Assembly (NCBI GenBank): GCA_018105865.1
Contig: CM030849.1
Location: 8,848,087-8,912,086 of the forward strand
Length of the DNA stretch: 64,000 bases
Source: Metaphire vulgaris
Taxonomy: Eukaryota > Annelida > Clitellata > Crassiclitellata > Megascolecidae
Direction: 5' to 3'
The notes under the pieces are model-generated. The model was not told where the DNA came from and did not search any database. It worked only from the letters and a program-made list of their open reading frames with translations. The number at the start of each line of letters is the position of its first letter. Within the stretch, counting starts at the first letter, position 1. This document shows, in pieces, positions 1 to 64,000 of the stretch. Both the position numbers and the translations under genes were made by a program.

Positions 1-104
1 ATATATATATATATATAGGCCTAAAATCTGTCAAAAGGTGTGGGAATATATGTTCCCGTGCGTTCACACTGAAAAAGCACTGATGATGATGATGATGATG
101 ATGA

Positions 105-145
<41 letters not shown>

Positions 146-181
146 ACCACTACTACTACCACCACTACCTACACCACCACT

Positions 182-229
<48 letters not shown>

Positions 230-232
230 GCC

Positions 233-308
<76 letters not shown>

Positions 309-360
309 ACTAACTAATAATAATAATAATAATAATAATATAATAGTAATAGTAATAATG
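1..360. repeat. AT run and compound trinucleotide microsatellite
   Basis: The window opens with (AT)n. From about 80 to 350 there is a run of (GAT)n, (ACT)n with an internal (GCT)n block at about 233-263, then (TAA)n. It makes spurious long open frames on both strands. Confidence 0.95.
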
Positions 361-439
361 GGACAGAATGGACGTGCCGTTTTTCTGGGCCATCCTGTAT
401 AACAATCGAGGTGTAATTATTATAAAAGCAAGTAGTGTC

Positions 440-740
440 CTTCCCGAGCTCTCCAGGCTAATCTCAAGGATAATAGGGCGGCGCTGGTCTCTGTTTCCAA
501 GGCTCTCAGCCAGAGAGGACTGGTGCAAGTTGCTTGATAAGGGGCCAGTGTTCTCATGCAACGGCAGCAACGCGCCTGTTTACTCCACGGATTAATCCGC
601 TACTCAGTTGCCATCGCCACCCTAGGGCTCCTTCGGGATAGGTCGCAGACCGTCTTCTGGAGTAACTGTCCCTAGGATCGACGGGACGTTGATAGCGGCG
701 TGCCGCAGGGGTCTGTCTTAGGCCCGCTGTTCAAAGCGGA
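440..740 (+). mobile_element. Degenerate reverse transcriptase fragment
   Basis: The frame at 694-732 reads SGVPQGSVLGPLF, the conserved RT motif of non-LTR retrotransposons. The preceding GC-rich stretch is unlike the AT-rich surroundings but is broken by stops. The clade cannot be fixed. Confidence 0.7.
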
Positions 741-907
741 ATAGCTGTCACCTAATTTGCAAATTTGCTCCCGAATTCAAGATTTTGACATAGTTAACCC
801 CTTACCTGGGGATCCCGGATATATCCGTCCATTTTACATTGAGTTACAGTTAAATACACGGTTAAGGGGTTAAGCCCTGTAGTATTAGGCCTACGCTAAC
901 AAATAAT

Positions 908-1201
908 CAGTGGCGGTTCCAGGAATTCTTGGTGAGAGGGGGATGACATTTTTTTAGAAAGTTGGTGTTGGGGATGCAAAGCGAAGAAGAAAAAACAAAA
1001 GAAAAGAGAAATTGTTTGCCCACTAAATGTTAATAAACCTTGAATAAAGGTCGACAAGCTAAAAAAGAAGGTAATTCTCAGTATTTTTCACTAAATTAAA
1101 AAAACTCACCGGAAAATAGGTTGACAAGCAAAAAAGGTCATCCGGAACCCCGGTGGGGGATGCATGCATCCCCAGTCATTATCATGGTGGAATCGCCACT
1201 G
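908..1201. mobile_element. hAT-type MITE, CAGTGGCG termini
   Basis: The ends CAGTGGCGGTTCCA and TGGAATCGCCACTG are imperfect inverted repeats. The flanks caaataat (900-907) and caaatcat (1202-1209) match at 7 of 8 bases, an 8-bp target-site duplication as made by hAT transposases. There is no coding capacity. Confidence 0.8.
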
Positions 1202-1295
1202 CAAATCATAATTGAAAGAAACTTAGATGTACTGTTCTACGAAACTTCCGCCCCATGCCCCCATATCACGTAGGCCTACACCGCACTCCCTCAAG

Positions 1296-1558
1296 CGAAG
1301 GCGTAGCGAGGGGCAGGAGGGCATATGCCCCCGGGCGCCGAGGTGAGGGGCGCCAAATTTGGGTATTTGGGTATAAGTGAAATGCATAATAAAGAAGAAG
1401 AAACCATGTGCGACGACCTTTTTTGCTCGTCAGCACTATATGAAGAGGGGCGCCATGAACGATGTGACGACCTTTTTTTGATCGTTATCAGTAACAGTGT
1501 TAAAGGCGCCAACGATACACTTTGCCGCCGGGCGCCGGATACCCTCGCTACGCCTCTG
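1296..1558. mobile_element. hAT-type MITE, GGCGTAGCGAGGG termini
   Basis: The inverted ends GGCGTAGCGAGGG and CCCTCGCTACGCC are flanked by a perfect 8-bp duplication ccctcaag (1288-1295 and 1559-1566). The outermost bases have drifted from CAGTG. The internal region is GC-rich and non-coding. Confidence 0.85.
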
Positions 1559-2099
1559 CCCTCAAGCCCCACAGTCGGGATTGGTAATGCCGGTCTGTAG
1601 CCTAGAAGCCTTGGTGCCCTCCCGTATTCCGGAACCCTGTCTACGCCATCTCTTGTTAGGCTAATGCATCGAGTCGAATTCTGAATATGGACCTATTTTG
1701 ACGGCTGCAAAGTGCAAATTAAGAAAACCCGGTTTCACACAAATATAGGGCCTATACGTTGTGGAGAACAGCAGTATAGGCCTATTATGCAAATAGCCCT
1801 CTGCTAACAAGAAGAATTTCTTTTCATTCCTCTGCAAAAGTTGACAAAATTCACTTCAGTGAACTTTTGCTTCAGATAGGAATTGGGCATTAGTTCGCCG
1901 TATAAATTGATATGAATGTGCATTGCATAGTAAATAGTAGAATATAGTTTGAATTAAATAATTTAGGCCTATTAGTTTTCTACCGAACCATTATATTTGC
2001 TTCACGGCGCCCTGGGTTCCGCGTAACACACATGGGGAGACTCGGGTATCAGTGCACACAGAACTGTTCCTACTTCTAACTGCTAACTTTTTTCTTCAG

Positions 2100-2168
2100 C
2101 TTGGAGAGCAGGACAGCTATAAACGCATTTTCTACGTCCACTCCAGAGATTTTGTTCTTTACCGATGA
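2100..2168 (+). CDS. Possible terminal exon of an unidentified upstream gene
   Basis: A textbook 3' splice site (a ctaac branch-like motif, then ttttttcttcag) precedes a 22-codon frame LGEQDSYKRIFYVHSRDFVL plus two residues and TGA. The peptide is balanced and not low-complexity, but I do not recognise it and no upstream exon is identified. It could instead be a 5' non-coding exon of the phosphatase gene or chance. Confidence 0.25.
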   Translation, partial: LGEQDSYKRIFYVHSRDFVLYR

Positions 2169-3640
2169 CGGCGATGAGGGCTCGGGAGTCGGGAGCCGCC
2201 CGCATCTTCGCTTATGGAGTCGATTTCGATTTCTATGGAAATCACCCGTAGAGCGTCTCTATGCAGCAGCTGCCCTGTGCTGTCCGTTGACTTCGTATTC
2301 GGTTAATTTTTTGTATTTTAAGGTAAAATCGCTTTAATTGATTTGAGAAACGTTGAAGTCGTTTAGACGAATGTCTAATTTGTGAGACGACCGGCGTTTT
2401 ATTCGATCAATCGCTGTTCTATTAAAATAATAGGAATGTGTTGAGAGAGAAACTAAGTGGCATCGATCGTGGTTTGTCTAATTCTTCGATGGTTTTAGGC
2501 AGTAAACTTCTATAGCGCCGGTTTTGAGCAATACATTTTTATGAAGCCAGTATAATAATACACAGGAGATTAGCTGAGGATCTCTTGTTGAGAGGTTTTA
2601 GTGAAATAACGGTCAAACACTACTTTCTGTGAATTGCATTTGCAGAACCTTTGTAAATGTATTTCCAATAGGCCTATTAAAATAGAGACATAAAATATTC
2701 AGTTCATCAGCTGCAGTCAGCTAATTAAACGAGCTGTACTTATTTTATGGCGCAGTTATTGACTTTTTAAGAATGTTTGGCAAAGAGATCTAGTTGCTTC
2801 TGTTCAGGAACATGAATTTACTGTATTAATAAGAATTTGTGTTTGATAATAATTTCATGTGATTGGTGTCATTGGACTGCTATGACAAAGTATGCAGATA
2901 AATGTAGATAATTGATGCATATAATTTGCAGAAGTTTGTGTATTATTTTATAAAATTGTGCACAGATTTACAGTACAGTTTTATACTAGTTAACTGGACA
3001 ATGATGATCAACATACGTTTTTCAATAAGGTAAAAGGTTTAGAAAATGCATTGTTCAATTTAGAGTATTTAATAGGTCCTGGATAGAGTCACGGAAGCCT
3101 TGACTTTATCCACAGGGTTAGAGTGTTCTGCAGTGGCTAAAACCTTGTTAGTAATGTCCACTTTATCAGCTGATGGACATGTGACTTTATCCACAGGGTT
3201 AGAGTCCAGTGCATTGTTTAACCTTTCATCATCAGTGTTTCTGCCTCGGCAGGTCCAGTGAGTTGGTCTTGGTTATTCCACGGCAGGGTTTTCGATTGAC
3301 CTTGGTCTTTCTAATTCTTTGAGTTCCTGATATCCTGGACTTGGTTCATCATCCATTGTCACAGCATCATCTTTGTCCGTCTACGAGACTAAAAATCTCT
3401 TTCACTCACGGGATTTTTCCTTAGAGTTATTGTTCCTTAGTACGATTTAGTAATGCTAGCCATTGGGACATGTTCCATCCAAGTAATGTCCACTTTTCCT
3501 GATGGATTGAATCCTCCAGGCATTGTTTAACCTTTACTGATCCATTAAAATTTCCATGTCTGCCTACAGAAATCCAAATATTTTCCCAAGCATCTATGTT
3601 TGCATATACTATATAACAGAGAGAAATTTTAAAAAAAAAT
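2169..3640. other. Non-coding stretch with a short direct repeat
   Basis: No gene is seen. A 24-base word, tgactttatccacagggtta plus gagt, occurs at 3101 and again at 3182. A looser relative of the surrounding text recurs at about 3483-3570. Confidence 0.6.
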
Positions 3641-3659
3641 ATATATATATATATAAATA

Positions 3660-4380
3660 TTAATGTGAATGTCCAAAAGGACATTAACACCCTGTCCTAA
3701 GCCCACCCAGGATGATATGACCAAGCCCAGCTCAGAGCTGTCTCAGCGTGCCACACCAGCGATTGGCTTCATGCGCTGTCCATCACTGCGTGCATTTTGC
3801 ACATGGACGACGAAACAATCAGAGTTGCCTTCGGCCTTCGCCTGGACGCCAACATATGCAAGAAGCATCTCTGCCCTTGTGGTGCCCATGTGCTGGAAGA
3901 TGGCTCGCATGGGCTATCCTGTCCCCTCGGCCCAGGTCATATCACTTGCCATGCCACGCTGAACGACCTGGTGCAGCGGGCTTTGGTTAGAGCGGGTGTC
4001 CCTTCCATCAAGGAATCGCCTGGTCTTTGCATATCCAAAGGAAGAAGGCCAGATGGTATGACCTTGATACCTTGGCAAGGATGCAACCGTGGCAAACACA
4101 GTTGCTGCCACCTATTTGCCATCCACTTCTCTTGCAGCTGGAGCCACAGCTGATGTTGCTGCTATCAGAAAAGCAGCAAAATATCAAAGCCTGACTACAA
4201 TCTATGCTTTCCTGCCTATTGCATTTGAGATGCTAGCTAGGCCTATGAACCAAGAAGCCCTTTGTTTTGTCAGCAAACTTGGTCGTCGTCTTGCCCAACA
4301 ATCTGGAGACAAGAGGGAAGGAAGCTTCCTCTTTCAAAGATTGTCAGTTTGCAGCGATTCAATGCCATTGCTTTTCTAGG
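3660..4380 (+). mobile_element. Retroelement ORF C-terminus, sense copy
   Basis: Frame-shifted pieces read CPCGAHVLEDGSHGLSCPLG, then GRRPDGMTLIPWQG, then KLGRRLAQQSGDKREGSFLF. This Cys-rich, RPDG..PW, GRR...SGD...E block is one I know from the C-terminal part of invertebrate retroelement polyproteins, downstream of the reverse transcriptase. The clade is not fixed. It is the left arm of an inverted pair. Confidence 0.65.
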
Positions 4381-4436
4381 AACTTTTCCAGACCTTGAAC
4401 CAGACGAGAGTTAGCCACACAATTTCATGATGTTTC

Positions 4437-4580
4437 CAGACACTTTTTTCATGAGACCTTCGAGAACTAAGTACCAAGGGCATAAAAATAATAAATAAAA
4501 AAATAAATAAATATAATTTTTTATGCCCTCGGTACTTAATTCCAGAAGGTCTTATGAAAAAAAATTGTCTGGAGACAAAA
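4437..4580. repeat. Inverted repeat joining two retroelement 3' ends
   Basis: Sequence at 4437-4490 (gagaccttcgagaactaagt) recurs in reverse complement at 4520-4570 (acttaattccagaaggtct) around an A/T-rich centre near 4495. It joins the 3' ends of the flanking sense and antisense copies. Confidence 0.75.
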
Positions 4581-5290
4581 ATTAATGTGTGTCAACTCTC
4601 GTTTGGTTCTTCAAAGCTTGTAACTGGAAACGTTCCTCAAACAGATACTGTGTTGAAGTGTGGATAGCTATGGACAAATGCTGAAATAAAAAGCTTCCTT
4701 CCTGAATGTCTCCGGAAGACTCGGAAATGCAACGACCAAGTTGTTTTATGATGAGCTGTGCGTCATGACTAATGGGGCCGAGGGACTCAAAGGCCAATGG
4801 CAAGAAAATGTAATCGGTTGTTAGGTCTGCATATTTGGCTGTTTTGCGAACTGCTGCTGTGCTGCCTCAACAGCTGCGCCTGCAGACAAAGATGTAATGG
4901 GCAGATGGGTGGCAGCAACTGTGTCTGCAACGGTTACGTCCCAAATTAGACTGCGACCGGCGTGTCACGGGATCAGAGTGAGGCCGTCCAGTCTTCTACC
5001 ATCAGATCACGAAAGACAGACTTTGACAGACTGCTCGAGATAGTGCCCAGTGCACCACGTCATTGATCATTGTGCGACGTGGCACCCGACCTGGGCCAAG
5101 CGAGCAGGACAACCCGTGGGATCTGATTTCAGAGACATGTTCTCCGCAGAGGCACGTGTGTTGCTTGCAGATGTTGACACTGAGGCAGAGGCCGATGACG
5201 ATTCTGACTGCCTCGTCGTCCATGTGCAGTCCGCAGGAAGTGATGGGCAGCTTGCCATTGGCCTTTGAGTCCCTCGGCCCCATTAGTCAT
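4580..5290 (-). mobile_element. Retroelement ORF C-terminus, antisense copy
   Basis: Minus-strand frames read HMDDEAVRIVIGLCLSVNIC and CLCGEHVSEIRSHGLSC at 5002-5240, then PLAFESLGPISHDAQLIIKQ with LGRCISESSGDIQEGSFLF at 4670-4803. This is the same family and order as the copy at 3660-4380, in opposite orientation. Confidence 0.65.
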
Positions 5291-5400
5291 GACGCAGAGC
5301 TCACCATAAAACAACTAGGTCGTCGCATTTCCGAGTCTTTGGAAACATTAGGAAAGGAAGCTTTTTATTTCAGCATTATTTCTACAAAGCCTAAAATCGC
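5230..5400 (+). mobile_element. Third short copy of the retroelement C-terminus
   Basis: The plus frame reads LPLAFESLGPISHDAELTIK and QLGRRISES, again the same family, butted against the antisense copy. 5423-6010 beyond it shows nothing I can name. Confidence 0.55.
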
Positions 5401-6009
5401 AGCTGAAGGATGTGCCACTTAATCTGTTATCTTTGTTTGTCACATACCAAATGACATAGGATCGCAAAGTACTGTCAAAAGTCCGTGTAATATGGTACAT
5501 GACATAGGATTGCAACGACAATTTCCGGATGTTATGTCCTACACGACAAAGGATCGGTAAAGGTTAATTGTTAGGATTGTACCTGGGTTCAAGGCTAATT
5601 TAAGAGTCCTCTGATGTATAAAGAACTGAACTGGAATTATGAATATCTGATACAAGACAAAGCAAACCTTCTTTCAGGTTATTTTGACCACAGATTACTG
5701 AATCAACATTAATAGAAATAATTCTGTCATCTTTCTTTGCAATGTTTTTGCTTCAAATTATGTTATTTCTGAGCAAGTAATATTAAATTGGTAGAAGTGT
5801 TAAGATGTAAAGGTAAAATGTGGGTCTAGAGAAAGTAATGGTGTAAGTCACTTGTGTCACTGCTTGCCTAGTAACTGGATATTAGCCTCAGACCCTACAC
5901 TTGTTCAAGTATGGAACTACCTTTACCTTAGCCATGTATTTAACTGTAACTCAATGTAAAATGGATGGATATATTCAGGGTCCCCAGTAAGGTTAGGTTA
6001 GGCTAAAAG

Positions 6010-6245
6010 TCAATTTATATAGCGCAAAAACATGAACGAAAAGTCAAAGGCTAGAGCGCTTTACACTAATATGATGTCTCGAAGAAATAAGTTTTAAGTT
6101 TCCTTGCGAACGATTCAAGTCACATGACCAGGTAATGCGTTCCAGAGAATAGGGTTTCCACAATTGAACGACCTCTCGCCAAATTTTGCCGTTCGAGATG
6201 GAGGAGGAACGACCAATCGGATGTCTCAACTGGACCTTAGTTGCA
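6010..6245 (-). mobile_element. CR1/L2-like retrotransposon 3' end
   Basis: The word aatttatatagcgc and the downstream antisense of the ORF C-terminus (minus strand reading roughly VQLWKPYSLERI) match the 3' ends of the longer CR1/L2-like copies at 33300 and 54110. Confidence 0.6.
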
Positions 6246-6469
6246 GACGCCTGTCAGTAAATGGCTTAATATTGCATATAACATTACCTTTCTGGATACA
6301 GTTGCTTCTAAGTTGTTTGTATCATTTGAAGCAGGTTTTATGTGCCATTTCTATACTTATATATGGACTGAGCAGATGGATCCAGTTTTTTCCCTGAATA
6401 TGATAGTTTTAATTTAATACATTGATATCCTAATAAAAAAACTGGACTTTTGTTATACTGCTTGAGTTT

Positions 6470-7140
6470 TTGTTTAGTGTGATGTTTGCTGCTTGAGTTT
6501 TTGATTTAATTTGTTTGATGCAGTTTGTTGCCAATTTCAGTTCTATTCAGTTTCAGCATCAGGGTTTGTTATACCACTGTGATGCAGTTGTGTGTAGTTT
6601 TATGAATATTTTCTGTCTTCCATTGAAGAGGATTGAAATGTGTCCATTGAATCCAAATGCAGTTGCATCCTTACAATTGATTAAATTGAAATGACTGGGG
6701 ATCAGAACTGAAGCAAAGCGACCTTGTGAAATCAGAGCGAGCTTTTTTTGAACGGCTAAAATGGTGAAGGTGACACTCCAAATTTAGAACATTGCATTCC
6801 TATTATTTACTACAAAGCATAGTTTATTTTGATTTACCTAAAAGTATTTTTTTGACTTATTTGGTGTCTGACCTTCATTTGTTGCCAATTTCAGTTTCTA
6901 TTCAGTTTCTTGATATTTGATAAAGATCACTTTCAGTTCACTGAAAACATTTTTAAAATGCATTGAAATGTGTCCATTAATCCAAATGCAGGTGCATAAT
7001 TCAATTATTTACTACAAAGCGTAGTTTATTTTGATTTACCAGTATTTTTTGACTTATTTGGTGTCTGTCATTTGTGCTTGATATTGATAAAGATCACTGT
7101 GTAACATTGCTAAAATGCATTGAAGGTAATCATAGGTGCA
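6470..7140 (+). repeat. Diverged local direct repeats
   Basis: Words such as tgttgccaatttcagtt (6528, 6879), ttgaaatgtgtccatt (6633, 6963) and tttactacaaagc.tagttt (6808, 7009) recur in order. They indicate two to three degraded tandem copies with spacing of a few hundred bases. 7141-7568 holds only the 5' flank or UTR of exon 1. Confidence 0.7.
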
Positions 7141-7568
7141 TAATCAAATAGGTAGTGTGACGAAGGCATGATGTCAAGACAACGTTGAAATTTAGTGTCA
7201 TGGCAGGAAAAGATATCTATCAAGTTAGCTTTGTAGCCTCTTGACCAAAATTGGACAGTTGAAAAGATGTTTGTTAGGGATGGTTTCTTTTGGAGATCTA
7301 CCGGTACTGACAGATATGTGGGTTTGCTGTCTGCCTCAAGCTTGAACTTTATCAGAGGTTTGGTGATGATTTTTGCAACACCTCCACAGTCTTGATCATA
7401 ATGGGAACTTATCTTCCCTTGGTTAATTGAGAATCCTTACAGGTTCATTATATTTACTCATGAAGGTAAATTGTGAGGTCTGTTGTACTTTGTTTAATGC
7501 TATGATATCTGTGCATATATTTGTTGATAGATTTTGGTCCCGGTGCTGTTTTAAGCCTTTGTTCTGCA

Positions 7569-63030
<55,462 letters not shown>

Positions 63031-63639
63031 GTATGATACCAATAGAGCGGTTCTTTTGTTTAGGTTGTTTGCTGGAGATGGTCAGATGACAGGAGCGTCT
63101 ACTGCTCCGGGATCGTAACACAGAAACTCCCAACTTTGACATTGCCAGTTTTTTAAGATGTCTAGAACTTTTTGCTGATTATATTACAGGCCCTTTGTCT
63201 GTATTTCATTTCTGTGATTTTGCAGACAAATTTTTGTCTGCAACTGACAAAAGAAAAGCTCAACGGCATTACAAGCTTACTTCCATCAGTCTCCAATTTT
63301 TTTTATTTTCTTTCAATTTCATTGTTGCAACATAACATATGACACTGTGGTTTAGATGTCCCTGTAATTAGATATTTTTATCAGGACAATATCTGAAGAA
63401 ATAACACAATCATCTAATTCTGATCTACATGATAATACTTTATTTGCTTTTAATTCTGGAATTTTTAAAGGCCATGCAGAAGCCATGTGATTCATACAAT
63501 GACTCTTAATGCACACATTTCACTCTGTTAAGTATAAATATGGTTAATTATTAATATTAAGATTGTGAGATGATGTTTGCAATCAAGTAAGACTCAGCTG
63601 CTGTTCACAAGCAATAAATCCTTTCAATATATTCTTTAG

Positions 63640-63783
63640 CAGTGGCGGCTCTAGGATTTGGCAAGTGGGGGGGCCGTTGGGGTGGCAACTTCTAACCATG
63701 GGGGCCAACCATTTGTTGTTTATTGTATGTAGCATTAAGTATAGGGTCCCAACTGGGGGTAGGGGCACATGGAGCCGCCACTG
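63640..63783. mobile_element. 144-bp hAT-type MITE, CAGTGGCGGCTC termini
   Basis: cagtggcggctctagg pairs with ggagccgccactg. The flanks ttctttag (63632-63639 and 63784-63791) are a perfect 8-bp duplication. It lies in the last intron in the window. The rest of 63031-64000 has no further exon that I can identify. Confidence 0.95.
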
Positions 63784-64000
63784 TTCTTTAGACATTAAAT
63801 TTGTTGATATTTTGTCTTCAAAATCACATCTGACTTAAATTTTATATATGAAAGCTTTATTTAAAAATAATAAGGCTTATCGCGAATCTAAATTTAGAAT
63901 CGGCCCTAAATTAGGTCACGCTGAAATTTGTTTTGAAGTGCGATGCCCATGCAAATGTGGGCATTAGATAGCCGAATGCATGCAAGCGGTATTGTTTGAA

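Noticed and set aside
38..313. Open frames in the trinucleotide repeat at the left edge
   Set aside because: Low-complexity translation of (GAT)n/(ACT)n in all frames. The same applies at 13328, 21171, 21258, 35386 and 61105.
2101..2337. 78-codon frame starting with TTG
   Set aside because: No ATG, odd composition, and it conflicts with the better-looking splice-linked frame at 2100-2168.

Overview
This is animal genomic DNA. Coding sequence is split into many short exons with GT-AG introns and consistent reading phase. The introns are AT-rich and hold microsatellites, several clades of non-LTR retrotransposon and small TIR elements. Together with the many TAGGCCTA-like words near the left edge, this suggests a marine invertebrate, perhaps an echinoderm or hemichordate. 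The phylum is an inference I cannot prove from the window. There are no operons, ribosome binding sites or CRISPR arrays. The one host gene I can establish is a plus-strand inositol polyphosphate 5-phosphatase of the OCRL/INPP5B type. I find 27 coding exons between 7569 and 63030. The splice phases close at every junction and the exons read about 864 residues: an INPP5B-like N-terminal PH region (exons 1-5), a linker (6-10), the full 5-phosphatase catalytic domain (11-18), an ASH domain (19-23) and most of a RhoGAP-like domain (23-27). The start codon is inside the window. The last exon or exons, the stop codon and the 3' UTR lie beyond 64000. Layout: 1-7500 is upstream sequence with a compound trinucleotide repeat, RT debris, two hAT-type MITEs, a possible terminal exon of an unidentified upstream gene (2100-2168) and a knot of inverted retroelement 3' ends (3660-5400). 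7569-38449 holds exons 1-10 in introns of up to 5.7 kb, loaded with CR1/L2-like and RTE-like fragments, a 5S rRNA-derived pseudogene, a pogo-like element with a second TIR element nested in it, a piggyBac-like element and a 2.6 kb TIR-bounded composite. 34330-37310 is a near full-length but decayed RTE-like retrotransposon. 38450-63030 holds exons 11-27 with shorter introns. Most retroelement remnants lie antisense to the host gene. I see no new gene system. The most interesting points are a predicted clathrin-box motif formed across the exon 23/24 junction, a duplicated exon-15 acceptor in intron 18, a retroelement 5' inversion with the twin-priming structure whose exact junction occurs twice, and trinucleotide microsatellites that look like retroelement 3' tails.
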